Assembly: GCF_016654005.1 (NCBI RefSeq)
Contig: NZ_JAEPWN010000001.1
Coordinates: forward strand, 310,001 to 374,000
Direction of reading: 5' to 3'
Length of the DNA: 64,000 nt
Source of the DNA: Brevundimonas nasdae
GTDB lineage: Bacteria; Pseudomonadota; Alphaproteobacteria; Caulobacterales; Caulobacteraceae
Numbering within the stretch: the stretch's first letter is position 1; each line of letters starts with the position of its first letter. A model generated the notes under the pieces. The model saw nothing but the letters and a program-made list of their open reading frames with translations. It had not been told where the DNA came from and did not search any database. The translations under genes were made by a program, and so were the position numbers. Positions 8,707 through 18,360 of this stretch are shown one piece after another.

Positions 8707-9519
8707 TCAGCCGTGATCCTCAACCGAGTCCGTTTCAAGGCGAACCGCCAGTGAAAGCAGGTCGGCCCAGACCAGCCGTTTGACCTGCGGCTGCCGCAGC
8801 AGGAAGGCGGGATGCAGGGTCGGCATGACGGGGGCCGAAATCGCGCCTTCGTGCAGACGCCATTCCTTCCACTGGCCGCGCAGCTTCATGATCCCTTCGT
8901 CCGCCTGCAGAACGGACTTGGCCGTCGCCCCGCCCAGCAGCAGGACCGCCTTGGGCTTCAGCAGGGCGAAGGTCCGTTCCAGGAAGGGGGCGCAGACGGC
9001 CTGTTCCTGCGGCGCAGGGGGGCGATTGCCGGGCGGACGCCAGAAGACGGTGTTGGTCATGAAGACCTTGCCGGTCAGGCCCGCCGCCTCGATCATCCGG
9101 TCCAGCAGATGCCCCGCCTGGCCCACGAAGGGCTGGCCGATGCGGTCCTCGTCCGCGCCGGGGGCTTCGCCGATCACCAGGACCGGGGCGTTGGCGTCGC
9201 CGCGGCCGAACACCGACTGGGTCGCGCCCATCTGGCGCAGGGGGCAGCCGTCGAAGGCGGCGACGGCGGCGGCCAAGTCCTGCAGGGTCGCCGCCCCGGC
9301 GGCCAGACTGCGCGCCTGATCGATGGCGTCGGATGCATTGCGCCCGGCCAGGGGCGTGGCGACCGAGGCGGTCGCGCGCTGCACCGCCTGAACCACCGGC
9401 GGCGGGGCGATGTGGGTGTGGTCGACGGGCGCGTCCAGATAGCAGGCGTCGACGCCCGCATCCCGCCAGAAGGCGAGCAGGCTTTCCGTCGCAGCAATGT
9501 CATAGGGTTGCGCGTTCAT
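8707..9519 (-). CDS. Uracil-DNA glycosylase, family 4/5-like
   Basis: A 270-residue UDG-fold protein expected to excise uracil. Motif A is GEAPGADEDRIGQPFVG and the C-terminal motif is HPAFLLR. Family 4 enzymes hold a 4Fe-4S cluster with four cysteines. Here only two of the four positions are cysteine (GCPLRQ and QAVC); the first is phenylalanine and the one before RPPGNR is tryptophan, so a cluster is doubtful. The start at 9519 gives MNAQPYD; an upstream open extension runs antisense to the ETF-QO gene and was discarded. An N-terminal region of about 80 residues precedes the fold. Confidence 0.85.
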   Translation of the reverse strand: MNAQPYDIAATESLLAFWRDAGVDACYLDAPVDHTHIAPPPVVQAVQRATASVATPLAGRNASDAIDQARSLAAGAATLQDLAAAVAAFDGCPLRQMGATQSVFGRGDANAPVLVIGEAPGADEDRIGQPFVGQAGHLLDRMIEAAGLTGKVFMTNTVFWRPPGNRPPAPQEQAVCAPFLERTFALLKPKAVLLLGGATAKSVLQADEGIMKLRGQWKEWRLHEGAISAPVMPTLHPAFLLRQPQVKRLVWADLLSLAVRLETDSVEDHG

Positions 9520-9612
9520 GGTTCTGAGACACCGATAAGCCTTGACCGCCCTCGCGTCACCTTCCGATAAGCGGCATAACCACACCAAGAACCGGGATTT
9601 CAGGGGAAAATC

Positions 9613-11370
9613 ATGGCCGAAGACGCCATCGAAGGCGGCGCAGAGAACGCCCGCCAGGAAGCGATCATCGACAATCTGCCGCCCATCGAGGCGCTGCAGG
9701 CGGTCGAACGCGAGGTCATGGAATATGATGTCGTCATCGTCGGCGGCGGCCCTGCGGGTCTGTCGGCGGCCATCCGCCTGAAGCAACGTGCGGAGAAAGA
9801 CGGCAAGGAAATCAACGTCGCGGTGCTGGAGAAGGCGGCCGAGGTCGGCGGCCATATCCTGTCGGGCGCCGTGATCGACCCCAAGGCTCTGAACGAACTG
9901 TTCCCCGACTGGAAGGAACGCGGCGCGCCGCTGGAGACCCCGGTCACCAAGGACAAGTTCCTGCTGCTGGGGCCGCAGGGCGAAGTGTCGCTGCCCATGC
10001 CGCTGATGCCGCCCTTCATGCACAATCACGGCTGCTACATCGCCTCGCTGGGCAATGTGACGCGCTGGCTGGGTGAACAGGCCGAGGCGCTGGGCGTCGA
10101 GGTCTATCCCGGCATGGCCGCCAGCCATGTCGTCTGGGACCATGAGACGGGCCGGGTGAAGGGCGTCGTCGCCGGCGTCTTCGGCATCGACCGCGAGGGC
10201 AAGCCGACCGACGACTTCCAGCCGGGCATCGAACTGCACGGCAAATATGTCTTCATCGCCGAGGGCGTGCGCGGCTCGCTGGCCAAGACCATCATCGCCA
10301 AGCACAGGCTGCAGGACGGCAAGTCGCCGCAGAAATACGGCATCGGCCTGAAGGAGCTGTGGCAGGTGCCTGCCGAACAGCACCAGCCGGGTCTGGCCCA
10401 GCACTCGACCGGCTGGCCGCTGGACGAGCATACGGGCGGCGGCAGCTTCCTGTATCACTTCGGCGATCGCTACGTCGCCGTCGGCTATGTGGTGCACCTG
10501 AACTACAAGAACCCGTTCCTGTCGCCGTTCGACGAGTTCCAGCGCTTCAAGCATCACCCGTCGGTCGCGCCGCATCTGGAAGGCGGCACGCGCATCTCGT
10601 ACGGCGCGCGCGCCATCACCGAGGGCGGTCTGCAGTCGATCCCGAAGCTGGCCTTCCCCGGCGGCGTTCTGATCGGCTGTTCGGCGGGCTTCGTGAACGT
10701 GCCGCGCATCAAGGGCAGCCACAACGCCATGAAGACCGGCATGCTGGCCGCCGACGCCGCCTATGACGCGGTGCAAGCCGGACGCGAAGGCGACGTGCTG
10801 AACGAATACCAGACCGCCTTCGAGCGCAGCTGGGTCTATAAGGAGCTGGCGCTGGTGCGTAACGCCAAGCCGCTGCTCAGCAAGTTCGGCACGACCCTGG
10901 GCGGGGCGCTGGGCATGTTCGACATGTGGTGCCGCACCCTGCTGGGCGGCTGGTCGCCGATCCCGACGCTGAAGCACGAGAAGACGGACGCCGCCTCGAC
11001 CGAGCCTGCGGCTAAGCACAAGGTCATCAAATACCCGAAGCCGGACGGCAAACTGTCGTTTGACAAGCTGTCGTCGGTGTTCATCTCGAACACCAACCAC
11101 GCCGAAGAACAGCCCGCGCACCTGAAGCTGCTGGACCCGTCCAAGCCGATCCAGGTCAACCTGCCCAAATACGGCGAACCGGCGCGGCTGTACTGCCCGG
11201 CGGGCGTGTACGAGGTGCTGTATGACGAGGACGGCCGGTCCAATCCGCGCTTCCAGATCAACGCCCAGAACTGCGTCCACTGCAAAACCTGCGACATCAA
11301 GGACCCGTCGCAGAACATCGTCTGGACCACGCCCGAAGGCGGCGGCGGCCCCAACTACCCGAACATGTGA
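9613..11370 (+). CDS. Electron transfer flavoprotein-ubiquinone oxidoreductase
   Basis: ETF-QO passes electrons from reduced ETF, fed by acyl-CoA and amino-acid dehydrogenases, to ubiquinone at the inner membrane. The 585-residue protein opens its FAD domain with YDVVIVGGGPAGLSAAIRL (about 38-56). It ends in a ferredoxin-like domain with the 4Fe-4S ligands in CVHCKTCDIKDP plus an upstream cysteine in YCPAG. The start is supported by AGGGGAA just before the ATG. It is divergent from the uracil-DNA glycosylase. Confidence 0.96.
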   Translation: MAEDAIEGGAENARQEAIIDNLPPIEALQAVEREVMEYDVVIVGGGPAGLSAAIRLKQRAEKDGKEINVAVLEKAAEVGGHILSGAVIDPKALNELFPDWKERGAPLETPVTKDKFLLLGPQGEVSLPMPLMPPFMHNHGCYIASLGNVTRWLGEQAEALGVEVYPGMAASHVVWDHETGRVKGVVAGVFGIDREGKPTDDFQPGIELHGKYVFIAEGVRGSLAKTIIAKHRLQDGKSPQKYGIGLKELWQVPAEQHQPGLAQHSTGWPLDEHTGGGSFLYHFGDRYVAVGYVVHLNYKNPFLSPFDEFQRFKHHPSVAPHLEGGTRISYGARAITEGGLQSIPKLAFPGGVLIGCSAGFVNVPRIKGSHNAMKTGMLAADAAYDAVQAGREGDVLNEYQTAFERSWVYKELALVRNAKPLLSKFGTTLGGALGMFDMWCRTLLGGWSPIPTLKHEKTDAASTEPAAKHKVIKYPKPDGKLSFDKLSSVFISNTNHAEEQPAHLKLLDPSKPIQVNLPKYGEPARLYCPAGVYEVLYDEDGRSNPRFQINAQNCVHCKTCDIKDPSQNIVWTTPEGGGGPNYPNM

Positions 11371-11438
11371 GAAAACAAGGGCAGGGGGCGAGCGATCCGC
11401 CCCTTGCCCGTCGCATGAAAACCGTGAAGGGTCGGCGG

Positions 11439-13286
11439 ATGACCACCTGCCGTTCGCGCCTGTTCGCCGCCTCCCTCACCGTTCTCGCCCTGGCGCTCGC
11501 CGGGCAGGCTGTGGCGCAGGAAACGCCTGCATCGGCCCCCGCCGTTCCGGTGCAGGCTGAGCCGACGCAGACCGAACCTGCCGATCCGGCTGCGGCCCCG
11601 TCAGAGGGGGAGGAGCCGGTCCCACACATCATCATCGCCGAAACCACGCCGCCGATCCCCGAAGTCTGGGCGCCGATCCCGACGGATGCGATGGGCCGTA
11701 GTGCCTATGGCCTGTATCTGGCCGGTCGACTGGCCTTGATGCGGGGTGACGGCGACATCGGCTCCGGCCTGCTAGCGCGCGCCAATGAGCTGGCGCCGGA
11801 ACAGCCGCGCGTGCGCGAACAGGCTTTCACCTCGGCCCTGCTGACCGGGGACATGGATGTCGCGGCGCGTCTGGCCCCGGCCGCCGGTTCGGCCTCCGCC
11901 GCCTTTGTCGAGGGCGGACGTCTGGTGCGGGCGGTGCAGGATTTCGTCCACGGTCATCCGGCGGCGGCCAATGCGGCGCTGGAGATGCAGCCCATCGGAT
12001 CGCCCCACGCGCGCGCCGGGCTGATGGTGGCGCCCTGGATCGCGGCGGCGGCGGGCGACTGGACCCGCGCCCTGGCCCCGGCCCCGACCGCAGGCGACGC
12101 CCTGACCCTGTCCTTCGCGCGCCAGAACCGGGCCATGCTGCTGGAGCGGCGGCGCGACTACGCCGAGGCCGAGGTCGAACTGAAGACCCTGTCCGAGATC
12201 CCGTCGGTCGGCATCCTGTTCAAACGCCCCTATGGCGAGTTTCTTGAGCGGCGCGGGCGGCTGGATGAGGCCAAGGCCGTCTATGAGGCCGCCGCCGCTG
12301 GCCCCAACGCTGATTTCGGCGCGCTGCGGGCGCTGGAGCGGATGCGCAATCGCGGACGCGCCCCGGCCCTGCCGACCCTGCGCGAAGGCGCGGCCGAGGC
12401 CCTGACCGCCGCCGCCGCGCAGGCCGCCGCCGAGCGCGGCAACGAGTTCGCCGCCGTCTATCTGCGTCTGGCCCTGAACCTGAACGACAGCGGCTCGACG
12501 CGGCTGCAGCTGGCCGGCGTGCTGGACCGGGCGGGTCTGAAGGCGGCCTCGCGCGCCGTGCTGTCCCAGGTCGGACCGCAGGACCCGGCTCTGTACGCCG
12601 CCGCCCGCGCGCAACTGGCGTTGAATCTTGAAGACAACAGCCAGCCGGACGAAGCCCTGGCCGCCCTGCGTCAGGCGGCCGCCGCTGCGCCCGAAGATCC
12701 CCGGATCACCCTGATCCTGTCCAGCCAGCTGACGCAGCTGAAACAGTATGACGAGGCGTTGAGCCTGCTGAACGGCCCGCTGCTGAACACGGCGGACCAG
12801 GGGGCGCAGATCCACTTCCTGCGTGGTGCGGTGCTGGAGGCGATGGGCCGCGTTCCAGAGGCTGAGGCCGAGCTGTGGGCCGCCCTGCAGCAGGACGGCG
12901 AGAACGCCAACACCCTGAACTATCTGGGCTATGTGTGGGTCGACAAGGGGCTGCGGGTTCAGGAAGGCGCCGAGCTGATCGCCCGCGCCCATGCGCTTGA
13001 TCCCGAAAACGGAAACATCCAGGACAGTCTGGGCTGGGCCCAGTTCAAACAGGGCCAGTTCGACACCGCCGTCGCCACTTTGGAAGAGGCGGTCGACAAG
13101 GAACCGGCCAACGCCGAGATCAATGATCACCTGGGCGACGCCTATTGGCGGGTGGGGCGCGAGCGCGAGGCCCGCTGGCTGTGGAGCCGCGTCCTGACCC
13201 TGGACCCCGACGCTGAGCGCAAGGCCGAGGTCGAGCGCAAGCTTGAGGACGGCCTGAACGGCGTCGTCTCCGGCGCGTCGCAATAG
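11439..13286 (+). CDS. Secreted tetratricopeptide-repeat protein
   Basis: A 615-residue protein with a signal peptide (RLFAASLTVLALALAGQAVAQ), an acidic Pro/Ala-rich linker, and many TPR-like helix pairs. The clearest repeats are near the C-terminus (LNYLGYVWVDKG, IQDSLGWAQFKQGQFDTAVATLEEAV, INDHLGDAYWRVGREREAR). TPR arrays mediate protein-protein contacts, here in the periplasm or outer envelope. The start at 11439 was chosen because GAAGGG precedes it and the signal peptide follows directly. It runs into ispE with a three-base gap, as in several alphaproteobacteria. Confidence 0.85.
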   Translation: MTTCRSRLFAASLTVLALALAGQAVAQETPASAPAVPVQAEPTQTEPADPAAAPSEGEEPVPHIIIAETTPPIPEVWAPIPTDAMGRSAYGLYLAGRLALMRGDGDIGSGLLARANELAPEQPRVREQAFTSALLTGDMDVAARLAPAAGSASAAFVEGGRLVRAVQDFVHGHPAAANAALEMQPIGSPHARAGLMVAPWIAAAAGDWTRALAPAPTAGDALTLSFARQNRAMLLERRRDYAEAEVELKTLSEIPSVGILFKRPYGEFLERRGRLDEAKAVYEAAAAGPNADFGALRALERMRNRGRAPALPTLREGAAEALTAAAAQAAAERGNEFAAVYLRLALNLNDSGSTRLQLAGVLDRAGLKAASRAVLSQVGPQDPALYAAARAQLALNLEDNSQPDEALAALRQAAAAAPEDPRITLILSSQLTQLKQYDEALSLLNGPLLNTADQGAQIHFLRGAVLEAMGRVPEAEAELWAALQQDGENANTLNYLGYVWVDKGLRVQEGAELIARAHALDPENGNIQDSLGWAQFKQGQFDTAVATLEEAVDKEPANAEINDHLGDAYWRVGREREARWLWSRVLTLDPDAERKAEVERKLEDGLNGVVSGASQ

Positions 13287-13289
13287 GCC

Positions 13290-14159
13290 ATGTCGATCCA
13301 GGCTCTGGCTCCGGCCAAGATCAATCTGTTCCTGCACGTCGGGGCGGTGGACGCCGAGAACTATCATCCGCTGTCCAGTCTGGTCGCCTTCGCTGAGGTC
13401 GGCGATCTGGTTACGGTGGAGCGGGCCGGCCGGCTGTCGCTGAGCGTCGTCGGCCCGTTCGGCGCAGGTCTGGCGGCCGAGCCTGACAATCTGATCCTGC
13501 GCGCCCTGCGCCGCCTGGGCCAGGCGGCGGGCGCGGGCGAGCCGCCTCTGAAGGTCACGCTGGACAAGCGCCTGCCCATCGCGGCCGGACTGGGGGGCGG
13601 GTCGTCCGACGCCGGCGCCGCTCTCAATCTGGCCCGGCAAGCCCTGTCGCTGGACGTGTCGGACGAAGCGCTGGAGGCCGTTGCGGGCGTCATCGGCGCT
13701 GACGGCCCCATGTGTCTGCGCGCCCGCACCGCCTGGGCCGAGGGCAGGGGAGAGGTGCTGACCGACGAGCCGCGCCTGCCGCCCCTGCCGGTGGTGCTGT
13801 TCAATCCGGGCGTTCCGTCGCCGACGGGCGCCGTCTATCGCGCCTATGATGCGGGGGCCGTTCAGAACGCGGACCGTCCGGTGCGTCCGCTGGATTGGTC
13901 AACGGCGTCGGTCATCGCCTGGCTGGGTCAACAGAGAAACGACCTGCAGCCCCCCGCCATCGCCCTGACGCCAGAGATCGGCGAGGCCCTGGCTGCCGTC
14001 GCTGCTGCGGATGGCGTGGCTCTGGCGCGGATGTCCGGATCGGGGGCGACCATCTTCGGTCTGTGCCTGACGCAGGCGGAGGCGGATGCCGCCGCCGCAA
14101 CCCTGGCCGATGCGCATCCGAACGCCTGGGTTCAGTCCAGTATTCTGGCGCTCAAGTAA
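13290..14159 (+). CDS. ispE: 4-diphosphocytidyl-2-C-methyl-D-erythritol kinase
   Basis: IspE phosphorylates the 2-hydroxyl of CDP-methylerythritol in the non-mevalonate isoprenoid pathway. The 289-residue GHMP kinase begins APAKINLFLHVG, has the ATP loop LPIAAGLGGGSSDAGAA (about 93-109) and the C-terminal glycine motif ARMSGSGATIFG. It directly follows the TPR gene and probably shares its message. Confidence 0.95.
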   Translation: MSIQALAPAKINLFLHVGAVDAENYHPLSSLVAFAEVGDLVTVERAGRLSLSVVGPFGAGLAAEPDNLILRALRRLGQAAGAGEPPLKVTLDKRLPIAAGLGGGSSDAGAALNLARQALSLDVSDEALEAVAGVIGADGPMCLRARTAWAEGRGEVLTDEPRLPPLPVVLFNPGVPSPTGAVYRAYDAGAVQNADRPVRPLDWSTASVIAWLGQQRNDLQPPAIALTPEIGEALAAVAAADGVALARMSGSGATIFGLCLTQAEADAAAATLADAHPNAWVQSSILALK

Positions 14160-14370
14160 CCTTCAGACTTTGTGGCCAAACATCGGCCATATGGGCGTTT
14201 GGCGGCGTGTTTCGCCCAGTTCTCGCCTAGATCATCACGAAAGTTTCAGGTTGTTTCACTTTCTCGGAACCGTATCGCCGGTCACCGATTGGGTTGGGCA
14301 GTTCCGATGACTGGAACGGGTCGTCTCCTCCCCGGACAACGATCCTCAAACAGAAAAAGGATACCCAGCC

Positions 14371-15087
14371 ATGCTTCGTGCAAAACTGCTTGCCGCAACC
14401 GCTGTCGCTACCCTGATTGCTGCTCCGGCCTTCGCTCAGGAAGCCGCCCAACCCGCCCCGGCTGAAGCCGCGGCCCCGGCCCAGGCTGCTGAAGCCGCCG
14501 CCACCCCTGCCGCCGAAGGCACCGTCGTGGACGTGCTGAAGTCCAGCGGCCAGTTCACAACCCTGCTGTCTGCGCTGGATCAGGCGCAACTGACCGACAC
14601 CCTGCAGTCGCGTCCGGCCATCTCCATCTTCGCCCCGACGGACGCGGCCTTCGCCGCCATGCCGGAAGCCGAACGCACCCGCCTGCTTGACCCGGCCAAC
14701 GCCAATGAGCTGCGTCAGGTGCTGCTGTACCACGTGATCGTCGCCGATGTTTCGCCCGACCAGATCCAGGGCAAGAAGGGCGGCGTTCCGACTGCATCCG
14801 AAGCTCAGATCCTGCTGGACGGCACGGGCTCGGCCATCAAGGCTGACAACGCCACCGTGGTCAGCGCCGAACTGGACGCGTCGAACGGCGCCGTCTTCCC
14901 GATCGACGCCGTGCTGAACCCGGCCAACTCGATGGCCGCCATGGGTGACGAAGAAGCCGTCCCTGCGGCTGAAGCGGCCCCGACCGACGCGGCGCCTGCT
15001 GCGACCGAGGCGACCGATCCGTCGGCCACCCCGCCGGTCGAATCGACCGATCCGGCCACGGAACAGACCGACCCTGCCCCGCAATAA
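14371..15087 (+). CDS. Secreted fasciclin-domain protein
   Basis: A 238-residue secreted protein: signal peptide (LLAATAVATLIAAPAFAQ), Ala/Pro-rich linker, one FAS1 domain (AEGTVVDVLKSSGQFTTLL, ISIFAPTDAAF, YHVIVADVS) and an acidic Ala/Thr/Pro tail ending DPAPQ. Unlike the lipoprotein at 1913 it lacks a lipobox, so it is likely free or periplasmic. AAAAAGGA lies upstream as a ribosome site. A strong terminator follows, so it is monocistronic. Confidence 0.87.
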   Translation: MLRAKLLAATAVATLIAAPAFAQEAAQPAPAEAAAPAQAAEAAATPAAEGTVVDVLKSSGQFTTLLSALDQAQLTDTLQSRPAISIFAPTDAAFAAMPEAERTRLLDPANANELRQVLLYHVIVADVSPDQIQGKKGGVPTASEAQILLDGTGSAIKADNATVVSAELDASNGAVFPIDAVLNPANSMAAMGDEEAVPAAEAAPTDAAPAATEATDPSATPPVESTDPATEQTDPAPQ

Positions 15088-15130
15088 TCGCGGTTGATTG
15101 CAACACGCTCGCTTGGGTGTGTTGAAGCGG

Positions 15131-15164
15131 AAGGCGGCGGGCCCTATGGTCCGCCGTCTTTTTT
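15131..15164 (+). terminator. Intrinsic terminator after the fasciclin gene
   Basis: A 13-bp stem with two G-U pairs (15131-15143 with 15148-15160) and loop CTAT runs into a six-T tract. It lies upstream of the glyQ start and shows that longer glyQ readings cannot be right. Confidence 0.85.
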
Positions 15165-15186
15165 GCAGCCCTTCCCCGAGCCCGAT

Positions 15187-16080
15187 TTGAGCACCTCGAC
15201 TGAACCGCTCGCGTTTCAGGACCTGATCCTGACGCTCCACCGCTATTGGGGCGAGCAGGGCTGCGCCATCCTGCAACCCTATGACATCGAGGTCGGAGCC
15301 GGCACGCTCCACCCCGCCACTGTGCTGCGCGCCCTGGGGCCCAAGCCCTGGAAGGCCGCCTATGTCCAGCCCAGCCGCCGCCCCGGCGACGGCCGCTATG
15401 GCGAGAACCCCAACCGGCTCCAGCATTATTATCAGTATCAAGTGATCCTGAAGCCGAACCCGGACAATCTGCAGGAGCTGTACCTGGGATCGCTGGCCGC
15501 CATCGGCATTGATCCCAAGCTGCACGACATCCGCTTTGTCGAGGACGACTGGGAGAACCCCACGGTCGGCGCCTGGGGTCTGGGCTGGGAGGTGTGGTGC
15601 GACGGGATGGAGGTGACGCAGTTCACCTATTTCCAGGGCGTCGGCGGCATCGAGGTGGACGTGGTCTCGGGCGAGCTGACCTACGGGCTGGAGCGTCTGG
15701 CCATGTATGTTCAGGGCGTCGACAATGTGTACGACCTGAAGTTCACCAAGGAAGGTCTGACCTATGGCGAGGTCTTCTTGGAGAACGAGCGTCAGCAGTC
15801 GGAAGCCAATTTCCACGGCTATGATGTCGATGGGCTGAAGCGCCGGTTCGAGGACATGGCAGCCGAGGTTTCGCGCCTGCTGGACATGCGCGGCCCGCAA
15901 GGCCAGCCGCTGGTCCTGCCGGCCTATGATCAGGTGCTGAAGGCCAGCCACCTGTTCAACCTGATGGATGCGCGCGGCGCCATCGCCGTCGCGGAGCGCC
16001 AAAGCTACATCGGCCGCATCCGCGAACTCTGCAAAGCCTGCGCCCTCGCTTACGTCGAACAAGAGCGGAAAACCGCCTGA
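15187..16080 (+). CDS. glyQ: Glycine--tRNA ligase alpha subunit
   Basis: GlyQ is the catalytic alpha subunit of the bacterial alpha2beta2 glycyl-tRNA synthetase. The class II core shows [39 protein letters not shown] and [23 protein letters not shown] start at 15187 gives 297 residues, the usual length, and lies after the terminator at 15131-15164; the start codon is inferred from homology rather than from a strong ribosome site. Its stop overlaps the glyS ATG (TGATG). Confidence 0.94.
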   Translation: MSTSTEPLAFQDLILTLHRYWGEQGCAILQPYDIEVGAGTLHPATVLRALGPKPWKAAYVQPSRRPGDGRYGENPNRLQHYYQYQVILKPNPDNLQELYLGSLAAIGIDPKLHDIRFVEDDWENPTVGAWGLGWEVWCDGMEVTQFTYFQGVGGIEVDVVSGELTYGLERLAMYVQGVDNVYDLKFTKEGLTYGEVFLENERQQSEANFHGYDVDGLKRRFEDMAAEVSRLLDMRGPQGQPLVLPAYDQVLKASHLFNLMDARGAIAVAERQSYIGRIRELCKACALAYVEQERKTA

Positions 16081-18140
16081 TGCCCCAGCTTCTCCTCGAA
16101 ATCTTCTCCGAAGAAATCCCCGCCCGCATGCAGCAGGGCGCCGCGCGCGATCTGGAGCGTATGGCCACCGAACGTCTGAAGGCGGCGGGCCTGACCTGGG
16201 ACGGGCTGACCACCTATGCCGGACCGCGCCGCCTGACGCTGGTGGTGGACGGCCTGCCTGCCGCCACGCCCGACCGCGAGGACGAGATGAAGGGGCCGAA
16301 AGCCTCGGCGCCCGAACAGGCGCTGGAAGGCTTCCTGCGCAAGACCGGCCTGACGCGCGATCAACTGGTCGAACGCGACGGCGTCCTGTTCGCCGTCATC
16401 AGCCAGCAGGGTCAGGCCACGCCGGGCCTGATCCCCGGCATGGTCGATCAGATCATCCGCAACTTCCCCTGGCCCAAGTCGATGCGCTGGGGTTCGGGCA
16501 CGCTGCGCTGGGTGCGGCCGATCAAGCGGATACTGTGCATCTTCGACGGCCATGTCGTGCCGTTTGAGATCGACGGCATCCCGTCGGACGCGATCACCGA
16601 GGGGCATCGCTTCCTGGGATCGGGCGCGCCGTTCGCCGTCAGCGATTTCGTCGATTACCGCCACAAGCTGGAGCGCGAGCACGTCCTGATCGACGTGGCG
16701 GACCGCAAGCTGCGGATTCTGGAACAGGCAAAGGCCGCCTGCGCCGCCAAGGGGCTGTCGCTGGTCGATGACGACGGCCTGCTGGACGAGGTGGCGGGTC
16801 TGGCCGAGTGGCCGACGCCGATCCTGGGCGACATGGATCCGCAGTTCCTGTCGCTGCCGCCCGAGGTCGTGCGTCTGTCGATGAAGGTCCACCAGAAGTA
16901 TTTCGCCGTGCGCGATCCGTCCAAGGAGGGCTTGGCGCCTAACTTCCTTGTCGTCGCCAATGTCGAGGCGACCGACGGTGGCAAGGCGCTGGCCGCCGGC
17001 AACAGCCGCGTCCTGAGCGCCCGTCTGAACGACGCCCGCTTCTTCTGGGACGAAGACCAGAAGGTCGGCTTCGACGCCTGGAACGCCAAACTGTCCGGCG
17101 TCACCTTCCACGCCAAGCTGGGCACGCTGGCCGAACGGGTCGAGCGCATCGCCGCCCTGGCGCGCGAGATCGCCCCGCTGGTCGGCGCCGACGCCGATCA
17201 GGCTGAAACCGCCGCGCGCCTGTCCAAGGCCGATCTGGCCAGCGGCATGGTGGGCGAGTTCCCGGAACTGCAGGGCGTCATGGGCGGATACTACGCCCGT
17301 CTGGCGGGCCAGCCCGACGCCGTCGCCGACGCCATCCGCGACCACTACAAGCCGCAAGGCCCCGCCGACACGGTCCCGACCGCCCCGGTGACGGTCGCCG
17401 TGGCCCTGGCCGACAAGCTGGACACCCTGGTCGGCTTCTTCGCGATTGATGAGAAGCCCACGGGATCGAAAGACCCGTTCGCCCTGCGTCGCGCGGCGCT
17501 GGGCGTGATCCGGTTGGTGCTGGAGAATGGGGTGCGCGGCTCGTTGGTCGAGATGATGAAGCCAGCCGGAACGATGATCATCGCCGGCCGCAAGATGAGT
17601 GCGGATACGAAATACTCTGCTGATCTTCTCGCGTTCTTCGTTGATCGCCTGACCGTTCTCCTGCGCGATCGGGGCCAGCGCCACGACCTCGTGGCCGCCG
17701 TCTTCGCGCTGGGTGATGACGACCTCGTCCGCATCGTGCGTCGGGTGGAGGCGCTGGCGGCCTTCCTGGCGACGGACGACGGGGCGAACCTGTTGGCGGG
17801 GTACAAGCGCGCCTCCAACATCCTGCGCGCCGAAGAGAAGAAGGGGCCCGTGCCGACGGGCATGGTCCGCACCGGCCTTCCGAACCAGCCCGAGCCGGAA
17901 ACGGCCCTGGCCTTCGCCGTCGGCGCGGCCCAGACCGCCGTGGACATCGCGCTGGACGCCGAAGACTTCGCCGCCGCCATGACGGCCCTGGCCGCCCTGC
18001 GCGCGCCGGTGGACGCCTTCTTCACCGATGTGCTGGTCAATTCTGACGTCGTCGAAGAGCGTGAAAACCGCCTGAAGCTACTGGGTCAGGTCCGCGACGT
18101 CATGGGCAAGGTCGCCGACTTCGGCCAGATCGCGGGCTAG
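16080..18140 (+). CDS. glyS: Glycine--tRNA ligase beta subunit
   Basis: GlyS binds tRNA-Gly and contributes to catalysis with GlyQ. The 686-residue protein begins PQLLLEIFSEEIPARMQQGAA, characteristic of the family, and includes MRWGSGTLRWVRPIKRIL and LSARLNDARFFWDEDQK. The C-terminal anticodon-binding-like helical domain has the KRASNILRAEE segment. It is translationally coupled to glyQ by a one-base overlap and followed by a palindromic element. Confidence 0.96.
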   Translation: MPQLLLEIFSEEIPARMQQGAARDLERMATERLKAAGLTWDGLTTYAGPRRLTLVVDGLPAATPDREDEMKGPKASAPEQALEGFLRKTGLTRDQLVERDGVLFAVISQQGQATPGLIPGMVDQIIRNFPWPKSMRWGSGTLRWVRPIKRILCIFDGHVVPFEIDGIPSDAITEGHRFLGSGAPFAVSDFVDYRHKLEREHVLIDVADRKLRILEQAKAACAAKGLSLVDDDGLLDEVAGLAEWPTPILGDMDPQFLSLPPEVVRLSMKVHQKYFAVRDPSKEGLAPNFLVVANVEATDGGKALAAGNSRVLSARLNDARFFWDEDQKVGFDAWNAKLSGVTFHAKLGTLAERVERIAALAREIAPLVGADADQAETAARLSKADLASGMVGEFPELQGVMGGYYARLAGQPDAVADAIRDHYKPQGPADTVPTAPVTVAVALADKLDTLVGFFAIDEKPTGSKDPFALRRAALGVIRLVLENGVRGSLVEMMKPAGTMIIAGRKMSADTKYSADLLAFFVDRLTVLLRDRGQRHDLVAAVFALGDDDLVRIVRRVEALAAFLATDDGANLLAGYKRASNILRAEEKKGPVPTGMVRTGLPNQPEPETALAFAVGAAQTAVDIALDAEDFAAAMTALAALRAPVDAFFTDVLVNSDVVEERENRLKLLGQVRDVMGKVADFGQIAG

Positions 18141-18167
18141 GTCTCCGAGCGATAGTCCGCCCACAAC

Positions 18168-18296
18168 CGTCATTCCGGGGCGCCCGAAGGGCGAACCCGG
18201 AACCCAGGAGGCTGGCATCCGGCGTCGAACGCATCCAGCGGGGCGCCTGCGGTCCTGGGTTCCGGGTTCTTCGCTGCGCTCAGCCCCGGAATGACG
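18168..18296. repeat. Interspersed palindromic element (CGTCATTCCGGGG type), copy 2
   Basis: Perfect 13-base arms CGTCATTCCGGGG (18168-18180) and CCCCGGAATGACG (18284-18296) enclose a second pair, GAACCCGGAACCCAGGA / TCCTGGGTTCCGGGTTC. The ends and the inner TCCTGGGTTCCGGGTTC core match the element at 6745. It separates glyS from a downstream transporter gene and could form a long cruciform or an mRNA 3'-end structure. Confidence 0.78.
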
Positions 18297-18360
18297 AGCT
18301 GAGAAGTTAACATAGGGCGTTTTGCTTCCCCTTCCTGTCCGCCCGGCCTAAAGCCCGGCC

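Noticed and set aside
8707-11280. An 857-codon minus-strand open frame that extends the uracil-DNA glycosylase
   Set aside because: The extension is antisense to the ETF-QO gene and has no family resemblance; the glycosylase begins at 9519.
14160-14370. An ECF/EcfG-type promoter (GGAAC) before the second fasciclin gene
   Set aside because: GGAAC occurs twice, but no matching -10 element lies at the 16-17 base spacing.
14227-16062. A 611-codon minus-strand open frame
   Set aside because: It covers the fasciclin and glyQ genes on the opposite strand and has low-complexity Gly/Arg-rich sequence.
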